Assembly (NCBI GenBank): GCA_045631525.1
Contig: JAZQUY010000001.1
Location: 1 to 64,000, forward strand
Length of the DNA stretch: 64,000 bases
Direction: 5' to 3'
DNA from: SIG440 sp045631525
Lineage (GTDB): Bacteria; Bacillota; Clostridia; Monoglobales; Monoglobaceae
The position numbers and the translations under genes are program-made. How positions within the stretch are numbered: position 1 is the stretch's first letter; each line of letters opens with the position of its first letter. The notes beneath the pieces are model-generated. The model ran no database searches, was not told where the DNA came from, and saw only the letters and a program-made list of their open reading frames with translations. This document shows, piece by piece, positions 51,592 to 59,866 of this stretch.

Positions 51592-52224
51592 TTATTTCTG
51601 ATTGTCCGAAAAAGAATTTTGCAAAACACCTATTGCCCAGTCACGACCAACTTCAGAAGTATCACCAAATTTATCAGCAGATTCTTTGAACTGACGGCTT
51701 ATGGCTTCATAAACATCAAAGGACAAATGAGCACGGCAGTTCGGAGCGTTTTCGGTGATTATAAAGAAAACAAGACTTTTTTCATCTTCTGATTTTCCGC
51801 CGTAATAAATGCCCAAAATTTTAGCATTTGGTCTTTCATCTTCGAACTGGTCTTCAAGCATAATCTTGTAAAACTCAACAATGCGGTCATCAATATCATC
51901 TTCAATAAGTGCGATTTTTTCAACAAAATCATTTATTGTGCGGACAACACGCAAATTATATTCAGTAGTTTCAATAGTAGTATCATCATCTTTTTCTGTC
52001 AGGAGCATTACCATGAAATTGTGCTCCTTGTCAAGATAGGTGCAGTTGTATGCAACTAAAATTTCCTCGCCACATTCCGGGCAGGAATAACGAAAAATAT
52101 CACGGCTGAAAATCCGTTCTTTTATATCGGGGTCCAGTGCGCTATCCCAGAAGTCACAAATCTTGAAAGTTCCCTCTTCAAGACAGGCGGGACAGCAAAT
52201 GGGCATTGATTTGTCTTTTGCCAT
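51592..52224 (-). CDS. CpXC-domain zinc-binding protein
   Basis: 210 residues. The N-terminal CCPAC and YSCPECGEEI form a zinc ribbon of the CpXC type (about 8-60), followed by an alpha/beta region without motifs I recognise. CpXC proteins are common in Clostridia and of unknown function. ATG 52224 follows GAGGTG by 7 nt; a GTG at 52233 overlaps that site. It starts 12 nt after metA. Confidence 0.75.
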   Translation of the reverse strand: MAKDKSMPICCPACLEEGTFKICDFWDSALDPDIKERIFSRDIFRYSCPECGEEILVAYNCTYLDKEHNFMVMLLTEKDDDTTIETTEYNLRVVRTINDFVEKIALIEDDIDDRIVEFYKIMLEDQFEDERPNAKILGIYYGGKSEDEKSLVFFIITENAPNCRAHLSFDVYEAISRQFKESADKFGDTSEVGRDWAIGVLQNSFSDNQK

Positions 52225-52236
52225 AGGAATCACCTC

Positions 52237-53160
52237 TTATTTTATAGTTTTGATGTCATAAGGCGTGGTCTGGTAAACAAAATAATTGAGCCAGTTTGAA
52301 TAAAGCAGATTTGCGTGGGAACGCCATTTTACCATGGGGTCTTTTGTGGGGTCGTCATCTGGAAAATAGTTTTTGGGGACTTCAATATCAAGTCCTTTTG
52401 CAACGTCACGCTCATATTCTGTTTTCAAGGTGTCGGCATCATATTCAGAATGACCTGTTATGAAAAATCTGCGTTCGTTTTTGTCGGTGATGATATATAC
52501 CCCGGCGTCATTCGACTCTGCAAGAATTTCAAGGGCAGGGACTTTGTCTATGTCCTCTTTTCTCACCTCGGTATGACGGGAGTGAGGAGCGAAAAAGGTA
52601 TCGTCAAAGCCACGGAGCAAAATTTTGTGTTTCTTTCCTTGGGAAACAGTGTGCTCAAAAATGCCGAAAACCTTTTTATCCATTGGATATTTGGGAACAC
52701 CATAATGATAATAAAGGGCTGCCTGTGCACCCCAGCATATGTGAAAGGTAGAGGTGACATTGGTCTTTGACCATTCCATGATTTCGCAAAGCTCTTTCCA
52801 ATAATCTACGTCTTCAAAGTCCATAGTTTCAACGGGCGCTCCTGTAATTATCAGTCCGTCAAATTTGCTGTCCTTTATATCATCAAAGGTTTTATAAAAA
52901 GTCTCAATATGACTTGTTGATGTATTTTTTGAAACATGAGTTTTTGTGTTTATAAACTGAACATTTATTTGAAGCGGGGTGTTTCCAAGAACACGAAGAA
53001 GCTGTGTTTCAGTGGTGATTTTTGTGGGCATAAGATTGAGAATTGCAATTTCAAGAGGTCTTATATCCTGAGTGAGAGCACGAGTCTCGGTTATCACAAA
53101 AATGTTTTCATTGTTCAGTGTTTCAATAGCAGGAAGTGAGTCGGAAACTTTGATAGGCAT
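52237..53160 (-). CDS. metAA: Homoserine O-acetyltransferase (MetA family)
   Basis: 307 residues. Catalytic Cys in FHICWGAQAA, His in ITGHSEYD and Glu nearby. Residue 111 is Glu in TGAPVE, where succinyl-CoA-specific enzymes such as E. coli MetA have Gly; by published family rules this indicates acetyl-CoA. It activates homoserine for methionine synthesis. AAGGAG lies 7 nt before the ATG. No SAM riboswitch is visible in the 45-nt leader. Confidence 0.95.
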   Translation of the reverse strand: MPIKVSDSLPAIETLNNENIFVITETRALTQDIRPLEIAILNLMPTKITTETQLLRVLGNTPLQINVQFINTKTHVSKNTSTSHIETFYKTFDDIKDSKFDGLIITGAPVETMDFEDVDYWKELCEIMEWSKTNVTSTFHICWGAQAALYYHYGVPKYPMDKKVFGIFEHTVSQGKKHKILLRGFDDTFFAPHSRHTEVRKEDIDKVPALEILAESNDAGVYIITDKNERRFFITGHSEYDADTLKTEYERDVAKGLDIEVPKNYFPDDDPTKDPMVKWRSHANLLYSNWLNYFVYQTTPYDIKTIK

Positions 53161-53204
53161 AATATCATCTCCTTGCGGTTAAAATTTAAATAACAATTAC
53201 AATA

Positions 53205-53233
53205 AGTATAGCATACTTAAAAAAATATATCAA
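53205..53233 (-). promoter_or_regulatory. Sigma-A promoter of metA
   Basis: On the minus strand TTGATA (53228-53233), a 17-bp spacer and TATACT (53205-53210). Confidence 0.7.
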
Positions 53234-53262
53234 CAAAAATTTTAAAGGAGATAAATGATAAA

Positions 53263-53928
53263 ATGTCGGAAGAAAACAAGAACGAAAATCAAAAAGACCA
53301 GATAAAGGATATGGGCGGGGTATACACAAAAAACAAAAAAATGAATATTTACTGTCTCAGCATTGTAGGGCAGATAGAAGGACACACTATTCTTCCCTCC
53401 GATACAAAAACTACCAAGTATGAGCACGTTATTCCAAAGCTTGTGGAAATAGAGCAAGATGATGAGGTGGACGGTCTTCTTATTATGCTCAATACGGTGG
53501 GTGGCGATGTAGAGGCAGGACTTGCTATTGCTGAGATGATTGCGAGTATGAAAAAGCCTACGGTTTCCATTGTCTTGGGCGGCGGACACAGTATAGGTGT
53601 TCCGTTGGCGGTCGCAGCCAAGCGTTCCCTCATTGTGCCATCGGCTACTATGACGGTTCACCCAATAAGAACAGGTGGGATAGTTATTGGCGTTCACCAG
53701 ATGTTTGATTATCTCACAAAAGTTCAGGACAGAATAATAGATTTTGTGGAGAGAAATTCAAAAATAGAGGGTGAGACATTCAGAAAGATAATGCTTGAAA
53801 CAGGAAAAATTGCAAACGATGTGGGAACAATACTCTTCGGCGAAGAAGCGGTGAGCTGTGGACTTATAGACGGCGTTGGAGGAATAAGCGAAGCAATTGA
53901 TATTTTATACAAAATGAAAGAAAAATAA
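53263..53928 (+). CDS. ClpP/TepA-like serine protease
   Basis: 221 residues with a ClpP/crotonase fold. The nucleophile serine lies in LGGGHSIGVPLA and the histidine in TMTVHPIRTGG. It resembles Bacillus TepA/YmfB, a translocation-enhancing or signal-peptide-degrading protein, more than housekeeping ClpP. A charged, lysine-rich N-terminus (about 1-25) precedes the domain. AAAGGAG site 11 nt before ATG. Monocistronic and divergent from metA. Confidence 0.88.
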   Translation: MSEENKNENQKDQIKDMGGVYTKNKKMNIYCLSIVGQIEGHTILPSDTKTTKYEHVIPKLVEIEQDDEVDGLLIMLNTVGGDVEAGLAIAEMIASMKKPTVSIVLGGGHSIGVPLAVAAKRSLIVPSATMTVHPIRTGGIVIGVHQMFDYLTKVQDRIIDFVERNSKIEGETFRKIMLETGKIANDVGTILFGEEAVSCGLIDGVGGISEAIDILYKMKEK

Positions 53929-54002
53929 AGAACAAAAACCACGCTATGCAAAGGGTTTGGGCGGCTTAGAAAATAAGACATAAAAATCTTTGAAAAATAT
54001 GC

Positions 54003-54031
54003 TTGACAGACCAGTGAAAAACAGCTATAAT
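54003..54031 (+). promoter_or_regulatory. Consensus sigma-A promoter of rpsU
   Basis: Perfect TTGACA (54003-54008), 17-bp spacer and perfect TATAAT (54026-54031). A second TTGACA at 54061-54066 has no good -10. Confidence 0.85.
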
Positions 54032-54116
54032 TGTTAAGGTAGAATTTTTTAAAAACTTATTTGACACAAGAAAACCACATTTCCAATTCTCAATATTGGA
54101 GGGAGGGAAATCAGTA

Positions 54117-54293
54117 ATGGCTGAAATCAGAGTAAAAGATAACGAATCATTGGACAGTGCACTTCGCCGTTTTAAACGTTCTTGTGCAAAAGCGGGTGTT
54201 TTATCAGAAGTTAGAAAAAGGGAACATTATGAAAAACCCAGCGTAAAACGTAAGAAAAAATCAGAAGCTGCAAGAAAGCGCAAATTCAGATAA
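54117..54293 (+). CDS. rpsU: 30S ribosomal protein S21
   Basis: 58 residues, the standard size, with AEIRVKDNESLDSALRRFKR at the start and a basic tail KRKKKSEAARKRKFR. GGAGGGAGGG precedes ATG 54117; an apparent start at TTG 54096 would read through this site and is rejected. S21 helps initiation on the small subunit. Its own terminator separates it from yqeY, although rpsU-yqeY order is conserved in Firmicutes. Confidence 0.97.
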   Translation: MAEIRVKDNESLDSALRRFKRSCAKAGVLSEVRKREHYEKPSVKRKKKSEAARKRKFR

Positions 54294-54310
54294 TTTTTTA
54301 CAGTTTATTT

Positions 54311-54346
54311 AGGTCGCCGTCAAATTTCTGATGGCGACCTTTTATT
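54311..54346 (+). terminator. Terminator between rpsU and yqeY
   Basis: AGGTCGCC/GGCGACCT stem extended to 12 bp with one G-T pair, followed by TTTTATTT. It may allow partial read-through into yqeY. Confidence 0.85.
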
Positions 54347-54367
54347 TGAAAATATGGAGGTATAAAA

Positions 54368-54811
54368 ATGGCTTTAAAAGAAACTTTGATGCAGGACCTG
54401 AAAGATGCAATGAAAGACAAGGACACCATAAGAAAAAATACTGTGCAGATGATACGTTCTGCAATTTTGCAGTTTGAAAAGGATAACCTTACCGAGCTTG
54501 ATGAAGAAGGGGTTCTTGAGGTTATTGCAAAGGAACTCAAAAAGCGTCGTGATGTTTTGCCCGAATACGAAAAAAGCGGCAGAGACGATTTGATTGCTGA
54601 CATAAAGCGTGAAATTGAAATCCTTCTCGGCTATCTTCCCGCGCAGCTGACACGTGAAGAACTTGAAGAAATTGTGGTAGCTGCAATTTCTGAAACAGGT
54701 GCCGCATCAATGCGTGATATAGGAAAGATTATGGCGTCAGTTATGCCCAAAGTCAAAGGCAGAGCAGACGGCAAAATGATAAACGAAATAGCAAAAGAAA
54801 AACTTTCATAA
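54368..54811 (+). CDS. yqeY: GatB/YqeY domain protein
   Basis: 147 residues, helical, matching the stand-alone YqeY protein related to the tail of the amidotransferase subunit GatB (LLGYLPAQLTREELEEIV; MPKVKGRADGKMINEIAKEKL). It may bind tRNA; the function is not established. TGGAGG lies 7 nt before the ATG. Followed after 18 nt by the HAD phosphatase gene. Confidence 0.92.
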   Translation: MALKETLMQDLKDAMKDKDTIRKNTVQMIRSAILQFEKDNLTELDEEGVLEVIAKELKKRRDVLPEYEKSGRDDLIADIKREIEILLGYLPAQLTREELEEIVVAAISETGAASMRDIGKIMASVMPKVKGRADGKMINEIAKEKLS

Positions 54812-54829
54812 AGCCAGAGGGAAAGATAA

Positions 54830-55318
54830 ATGAAGAACATATTTTTGCCCGAGGTTTTTGTTGATACGGTTTTCGATATTGACCTTGAGGAGCTATCACA
54901 AAACGGGGTGAAGGCGTTTATTTTTGATATAGACAACACCTTGGCGACCTATGCCATGCCGCTTCCTGACGAGAAAACGGCAGAGTGGATAAAGAAGCTG
55001 CAGAGTAAGGGCTTTGGTGTGTTTTTTGCGTCCAATAATGACGAAATGCGGGTAAAGAACTTTGCTGACAGTGTGGGAGTTCCATACAAGGCAAAGGCTC
55101 TCAAGCCCCTTGGAAAGTACCTGAAAAAAGCTTGCAGACTTATGGGGGTAAGCCCCAGAGAAACTGCCCTTGTTGGTGACCAGCTTTTTACTGACATCTG
55201 GGGCGGAAACTGGCTTGGGATGTATACAATTCTGGTAAACCCCATTTCTGAAGTGGAGGACAGATTTGTGAAATTCAAACGCCGATTTGAAAAAATTATA
55301 CTTAAAAATTACAGATAA
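54830..55318 (+). CDS. yqeG: YqeG-family HAD-IIIA phosphatase
   Basis: 162 residues. Motif I FDIDNTLATY with two catalytic aspartates, motif II FASNN, motif III lysine in ALKPLGK and motif IV VGDQLFTDI. It is a small HAD phosphatase whose substrate is unknown; some relatives act on phosphatidylglycerophosphate. GAGGG lies before the ATG. Confidence 0.92.
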   Translation: MKNIFLPEVFVDTVFDIDLEELSQNGVKAFIFDIDNTLATYAMPLPDEKTAEWIKKLQSKGFGVFFASNNDEMRVKNFADSVGVPYKAKALKPLGKYLKKACRLMGVSPRETALVGDQLFTDIWGGNWLGMYTILVNPISEVEDRFVKFKRRFEKIILKNYR

Positions 55319-55335
55319 AGATTTGAGGTTTGGTT

Positions 55336-56193
55336 ATGAAAGCACTGTTTGGTCCTGCAGGGAATTGCGAAGATTTTTATGCATCAGGGAAGAGATCGTC
55401 TTTAAGTGCACCTCTTTGGGTGAAAGAGAATGGACTTGGTGCCTATGAATATCAGTGTGGCAAAGGCGTGAAAATTTCCGACGAGGCTGCGAAAAAGCTT
55501 GGCGAAAATGCTGCTGAGTGTGGCATTGTATTATCTGTTCACGCGCCGTATTATATCAGCCTGTCATCAACCGAAGCTGAAAAACGTGACAAGAGTATAG
55601 ATTATATCCTGAGAACATTGAAGGCTGCAAAAGAAATGGGTGCGAAAAGAATTGTGGTGCATTCGGGCTCTTGCGGTGATATAACAAGGAAAGAAGCACT
55701 CGAGCTTGCGAAAGACACGCTTTCAAGGGCAGTCAGGGCAGCGGATGAAGCGGGATTTGGTGATATTCACATATGCCCTGAAACTATGGGGAAGGTGAAG
55801 CAGCTTGGCACTGTCTGGGAGGTGTGTGAGCTTTGCAGCATTGATGAAAGGCTCATCCCAACCATTGATTTTGGTCATGTAAACGCCCAGACTCTTGGCG
55901 GACTTAAAACTATGGAAGATTATGAGCATATATTTGACACCATTCACAAAAAACTGGGCGAATATAGACTTAAGAATTTTCATTCCCACTACAGCCGCAT
56001 TGAGTATACAAACAGTGGGGAGAAGAAACACCACACCTTTGACGAAACGGAGTTCGAGCCTGAGTTTGACCCCATAGCAAAAATCGTTGCAAAACGTGGA
56101 CTTTCACCCATAATCATATGTGAATCCCGTGGCACGCAAACTCGAGATGCCGCAAGAATGCAGGAAATTTACAGGGGGATGCTTGATGAATAA
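55336..56193 (+). CDS. Endonuclease IV-like TIM-barrel protein
   Basis: 285 residues of the AP endonuclease 2 (xylose isomerase-like) family. Metal ligands appear in SVHAPYYI, VHSGSCGD, CPETMG, IDFGHVNA, HSHYSR and ICESRG, a set close to that of Nfo. Endonuclease IV cleaves DNA at abasic sites. ATG 55336 follows GAGG; the TTG two codons earlier is less likely. Its end overlaps the next gene by 8 nt. Confidence 0.85.
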   Translation: MKALFGPAGNCEDFYASGKRSSLSAPLWVKENGLGAYEYQCGKGVKISDEAAKKLGENAAECGIVLSVHAPYYISLSSTEAEKRDKSIDYILRTLKAAKEMGAKRIVVHSGSCGDITRKEALELAKDTLSRAVRAADEAGFGDIHICPETMGKVKQLGTVWEVCELCSIDERLIPTIDFGHVNAQTLGGLKTMEDYEHIFDTIHKKLGEYRLKNFHSHYSRIEYTNSGEKKHHTFDETEFEPEFDPIAKIVAKRGLSPIIICESRGTQTRDAARMQEIYRGMLDE

Positions 56194-57235
56194 AAAGCTT
56201 GATGAATTTTTAAAAGAGGGCATTGCTGTCCTTCTTACCTCACCATATAATATGCGGTATTTCAGTGACTTTTCAGGGGGAGAGGGGGCTGTTCTTTTCG
56301 CTTTTGATAAAAAGTTTCTTTTTACGGATTCGCGGTATATTGAACAGGCGGGGCGCGAAACAGCGGATTTTTTGTTGACGGAAACAAACGATTATCTTGG
56401 TTCTGCCTGCAAAATTTTAAACGAGAATGGTTGCCGAAAGGTTTTCGTTGAAGACAATGAAATAAGTGCAAGGGATTATGACAGAATATCAAAGGCTTTG
56501 GAAAATTGTGAAATTATCTTTGGTTCGGAAAAGATAAACACGCTGCGAATGGTAAAGACAGATAAAGAGCTTGAAAAAATCAAAAAGGCTGAAGAAATCG
56601 GTTCAAAAGCATTTGAATATATTCTTGATTTCATAAAACCGGATGTTCGTGAAAAAGATATTGCTCTTGAAATTGAATATTTTATGAAAAAGAACGGTGC
56701 TGATGGCATAGCTTTTGACACAATAGCCATTTCAGGAAAACGTACAAGTCTTCCTCATGGCACACCCAGTGACAAAAAAATTCAAAAAGGCGATTTTGTC
56801 ACCATGGATTTTGGCTGCACTGTGGACGGATACTGCTCGGATATGACAAGAACTGTTGTTGTGGGAAAGCCCGATGCCGAGCAGAAAAAGATATATAATG
56901 TAGTAAGAACGGCACAACAAATCGGTCTTGATACCATCCGCCAGGGGATACGTGGTTGTGATGCTGATAAAGAAGCAAGAGAATATATAGAAAAATGTGG
57001 CTTTGGACAGTATTTCAGGCATTCCCTTGGGCATGGTGTAGGGCTTTTGGTACACGAACTTCCAAACCTTTCGCCAAAATCTGAAATTGTGCTCCGAGAA
57101 AATATGGTGGTCAGCTGTGAGCCTGGAATTTATATCCCTGACTTTGGCGGTGTTAGGATTGAAGATTTGGCTGTTGTCAAGGAAGATGGTTGTGAAAATC
57201 TTACCCGTGTGACAAAAGAATTGATTGAGCTTTAG
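56186..57235 (+). CDS. M24-family Xaa-Pro aminopeptidase
   Basis: 349 residues: an N-terminal creatinase-like domain (about 1-125) and a pita-bread catalytic domain. Metal ligands are seen in TMDFGCTVDGYCSDMTRT (two Asp), HSLGHGVG (His), SCEPGIYI (Glu) and RIEDLAV (Glu). It removes N-terminal residues before proline. ATG 56186 follows AGGGGG; the upstream in-frame extension overlaps the previous gene. It is placed before efp as in many Firmicutes. Confidence 0.95.
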   Translation: MNKKLDEFLKEGIAVLLTSPYNMRYFSDFSGGEGAVLFAFDKKFLFTDSRYIEQAGRETADFLLTETNDYLGSACKILNENGCRKVFVEDNEISARDYDRISKALENCEIIFGSEKINTLRMVKTDKELEKIKKAEEIGSKAFEYILDFIKPDVREKDIALEIEYFMKKNGADGIAFDTIAISGKRTSLPHGTPSDKKIQKGDFVTMDFGCTVDGYCSDMTRTVVVGKPDAEQKKIYNVVRTAQQIGLDTIRQGIRGCDADKEAREYIEKCGFGQYFRHSLGHGVGLLVHELPNLSPKSEIVLRENMVVSCEPGIYIPDFGGVRIEDLAVVKEDGCENLTRVTKELIEL

Positions 57236-57338
57236 AAAAATATAGACAAAATGAGCAATAATGAAAAAATTATCTTGATTTTTTTCGGATAGTAGTATAC
57301 AATATAATGTAGAATAAAATTGTTAGGAGGAAATACCA

Positions 57339-57893
57339 ATGATATCTGCTGGTGAATTCAGAAACGGCATTACTTTTGAATTTGAAGGCAACGTTTACCA
57401 GGTTGTTGAATTTCAGCATGTAAAACCCGGTAAAGGTGCAGCTTTCGTAAGAACAAAAATGAAGAATGTTATTACAGGCGGCGTTGTTGAAAGATCTTTC
57501 AACCCAACAGAAAAGGTTGCAAAGGCACACATTGAAAGAAAGGAAATGGAATACCTCTATGAGGATGGCGGTCTTTATTACTTCATGGATCAGGACTATG
57601 AACAGATTCCTTTAAGTGCTGACCAGCTTGGCGACGCTCTTAAGTTTGTTAAAGAAAATATGACTGTTACCATTCTTTCACACAAAGGCAACGTGTTTGC
57701 TGTTGAACCCCCGACTTTTGTTGAGCTTGTGGTTACAGCGACTGAACCTGGTGTAAAGGGCAACACAGCTACAAACGTTACAAAGCCTGCAACTGTTGAG
57801 ACTGGTGCAATCGTTACTGTTCCTGCGTTTATTAACGAGGGCGATATGATTAAAATCGACACAAGAACATCTGAATATCTTTCAAGAGTATAA
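57339..57893 (+). CDS. efp: Elongation factor P
   Basis: 184 residues, three OB-like beta-barrels. The modification loop HVKPGKGAAFVRTK holds the conserved lysine after PG; the C-terminus GDMIKIDTRTSEYLSRV is diagnostic. EF-P relieves ribosome stalling at proline runs. TAGGAGG precedes the ATG. A 104-nt gap from the peptidase gene holds TATACA and TATAAT elements near 57295-57310 that may be its promoter. Confidence 0.98.
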   Translation: MISAGEFRNGITFEFEGNVYQVVEFQHVKPGKGAAFVRTKMKNVITGGVVERSFNPTEKVAKAHIERKEMEYLYEDGGLYYFMDQDYEQIPLSADQLGDALKFVKENMTVTILSHKGNVFAVEPPTFVELVVTATEPGVKGNTATNVTKPATVETGAIVTVPAFINEGDMIKIDTRTSEYLSRV

Positions 57894-57906
57894 TTTCGGG
57901 TTCTGC

Positions 57907-57942
57907 GGCTCAAACTCAAAATAGGGTTTGAGCCTTATTTTT
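57907..57942 (+). terminator. Terminator of efp
   Basis: GGCTCAAAC/GTTTGAGCC 9-bp stem, 10-nt loop, followed by TTATTTTT. Confidence 0.85.
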
Positions 57943-57985
57943 AAAATTGTATATGGCAAAATAAATATTTACGGAGGATATTAAA

Positions 57986-58402
57986 ATGGCTGAACTTACA
58001 AATCGTGCAGCATACCTCAAGGGTCTTGCTGACGGAATGAAACTTGACGCAGAAAAAAATGAGGGCAAGCTTATTGCTGAAATCATTGACTTTTTAAGTG
58101 ATATTGCAGTTGAGATTGAATCTCTTGATGCGGAGCAGGGCTTCCTTGCTGACCAGATTGAAGACTTGGACGAGGAAGTTGAAGTTATCGGCAACGAAGT
58201 GTTTGACGAATATTATGACGCAGAAGAAGATGACGAATTTGAAATTTGCTGCCAGGGCTGTGGTGAAGAAATAATCGTTTCTGCTGAAGACCTTATGGAT
58301 GGCGAAATCCTTTGTCCTACCTGTGGCGCAACAATCGAGTTTGATTTTGACTGTGACTGCGACTGTGCCGAATGCGACTGCGAAGATTGCGACTGTGAAT
58401 AA
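57986..58402 (+). CDS. CD1247-like zinc-ribbon protein with Cys/Asp-rich tail
   Basis: 138 residues. A helical N-terminal domain (about 1-70; NRAAYLKGLADGMKLD) matches the CD1247-type domain found in Clostridia. An acidic linker leads to a CxxC zinc ribbon (CCQGCGEE and CPTCGA, about 88-110) and a tail with alternating Cys and Asp/Glu, seven cysteines in about 19 residues, which could bind metal. Function unknown. TACGGAGG lies 6 nt before the ATG. Monocistronic, with terminators on both sides. Confidence 0.82.
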   Translation: MAELTNRAAYLKGLADGMKLDAEKNEGKLIAEIIDFLSDIAVEIESLDAEQGFLADQIEDLDEEVEVIGNEVFDEYYDAEEDDEFEICCQGCGEEIIVSAEDLMDGEILCPTCGATIEFDFDCDCDCAECDCEDCDCE

Positions 58403-58417
58403 TTCTTTTATAAAATG

Positions 58418-58448
58418 AGACCGGATTTTGTCAAATCCGGTCTTTTTC
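58418..58448 (+). terminator. Terminator of the CD1247-like gene
   Basis: AGACCGGATTT and its exact complement with a 4-nt loop, followed by TTTTTC. Confidence 0.92.
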
Positions 58449-58540
58449 TATTCACAAAACCTTTTGGGAATGTGTAGTATATATTGTAGCAGTATAAAAT
58501 GCTGCACTATATAAATCAACTGAAAGGTTTGAAATAAAAT

Positions 58541-59314
58541 ATGAGCAATGTAGTTGCTGCAATTTTGCTTACAGCGATTGCGGGGCTTTCTACCGGAGTG
58601 GGCGGATTGTTCACTTTTTTCTCGAAAAAACTGAACACAAAATTTCTTTCGTTTACACTTGGACTTTCGGCAGGAGTGATGATTTATATTTCCTTTGTAG
58701 AATTGCTCGCGAAGTCGGGAACGGGACTTTTGGAAAGCTTTGAGCCGAAGATGGCTACAATTCTAAACACGGCTGTGTTTTTTGCGGGAATGTTCATTGT
58801 TGCTTTGATTGACAGATTTATTCCCGAAGCTCAACTGAATAGAAATGCTGGGGATAATGAAAGCGGACTTATGCGTACAGGAATTGTTACAGCGTTGGCT
58901 TTGGGGATACATAATTTCCCCGAGGGTATGGCAACCTTTGTTTCGGCACTGGACTCTCCCAGTATGGCGCTTCCTATCGTGTGTGCAATTGCTATTCACA
59001 ATATTCCCGAGGGTATAGCGGTTTCTGTTCCTATCTTTTATGCCACAAAAAGCCGCAAAAAAGCATTTTGGTATTCTATTTTATCGGGTATAGCGGAACC
59101 TGTTGGTGCTGTTATTGGTTATCTCATTCTGATGCCGTTTATGGATGAAATGGTGGAAAGCTTTGTTTTTTCAGCAGTTGCTGGGATTATGGTTTTTATA
59201 TCGGTCAGCGAACTTTTGCCGGCAGCAAATGAAAATGGTGAATACAAACTGTCAACTTTAGGATTTGTCTTGGGAATGGCAGTTATGGCAATAAGTTTAA
59301 TCGGATTTATGTAA
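58541..59314 (+). CDS. zupT: ZIP-family zinc transporter ZupT
   Basis: 257 residues, eight hydrophobic helices. The metal-transport motifs HNFPEGMATF and HNIPEGIAVS in helices IV and V are diagnostic, with a variable loop between helices III and IV (about 95-108). ZupT takes up Zn2+ and other divalent cations. It lies between two terminators and is monocistronic. No zinc-uptake (Zur) box was recognised upstream. Confidence 0.95.
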   Translation: MSNVVAAILLTAIAGLSTGVGGLFTFFSKKLNTKFLSFTLGLSAGVMIYISFVELLAKSGTGLLESFEPKMATILNTAVFFAGMFIVALIDRFIPEAQLNRNAGDNESGLMRTGIVTALALGIHNFPEGMATFVSALDSPSMALPIVCAIAIHNIPEGIAVSVPIFYATKSRKKAFWYSILSGIAEPVGAVIGYLILMPFMDEMVESFVFSAVAGIMVFISVSELLPAANENGEYKLSTLGFVLGMAVMAISLIGFM

Positions 59315-59326
59315 GAAAATATCGTT

Positions 59327-59352
59327 AAAAGCCCCTGATTTCAGGGGCTTTT
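59327..59352 (+). terminator. Terminator of zupT
   Basis: AAAAGCCCCTGA and its exact complement with a TT loop; the T-tract forms the end of the 3' arm. Confidence 0.85.
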
Positions 59353-59393
59353 AAGTTATAGGAAAATTTTTCAAAAAAATTTCAAAAAAAGCA

Positions 59394-59429
59394 TTGACAA
59401 ATAAAAAATATCTGTTATAATAATAGTAA
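59394..59429 (+). promoter_or_regulatory. perR promoter with overlapping PerR box
   Basis: TTGACA (59394-59399), 16 bp, TATAAT (59416-59421). TTATAATAATAGTAA (59415-59429) matches the Per box TTATAATNATTATAA at 13 of 15 positions and covers the -10, so PerR should repress its own operon until peroxide oxidises it. Confidence 0.8.
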
Positions 59430-59460
59430 CAGTTATCAATATTGAAAATGAGGTGCTGTT

Positions 59461-59853
59461 ATGACAACGACGAAAAGAAGCAGACAGCGGGAGGCAATCT
59501 TAGAGGTGATACAAGGCACTAAGTGTCACCCTACAGCCGACTGGGTCTATTCCGAGGTTAGAAAGATTATCCCGAACATAAGCCTTGGCACAGTATACAG
59601 AAATCTTTCACAGCTTTCGGAAAAAGGAACAATCCGGAAATTGCATATGGGTACGGCCAGTGAGCATTTTGACGGAAATCCAAATCCACATTATCATGTT
59701 TGCTGCACACAGTGCGGAAAGATTGATGATATAGAGGCGGAACCCTTTGAAAAGCTCAATTCCTGGGCGACGGATATGTATGATGGAGAAATTTTTGAAC
59801 ACCATGCTATGTTTTGGGGCAAGTGTTCACAGTGCAAAAGTATAAAATTTTAG
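59461..59853 (+). CDS. perR: Fur-family peroxide regulator PerR
   Basis: 130 residues. A winged-helix domain (about 1-75; ISLGTVYRNLSQLSEKG) and a dimerisation domain with HFDGNPNPHYHVCC, the metal-sensing histidine/aspartate cluster typical of PerR, and structural zinc cysteines CTQCG and CSQCK. The Fe-bound form represses peroxide-defence genes. It forms an operon with revRbr 13 nt downstream, as expected in anaerobic clostridia. Confidence 0.9.
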   Translation: MTTTKRSRQREAILEVIQGTKCHPTADWVYSEVRKIIPNISLGTVYRNLSQLSEKGTIRKLHMGTASEHFDGNPNPHYHVCCTQCGKIDDIEAEPFEKLNSWATDMYDGEIFEHHAMFWGKCSQCKSIKF

Positions 59854-59866
59854 GAGGAAAATTATT

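Noticed and set aside
53161..53204. SAM riboswitch before metA
   Set aside because: The leader is about 45 nt and shows no SAM-I core.
54061..54066. Second rpsU promoter
   Set aside because: TTGACA is present but no -10 lies at 16-18 bp.
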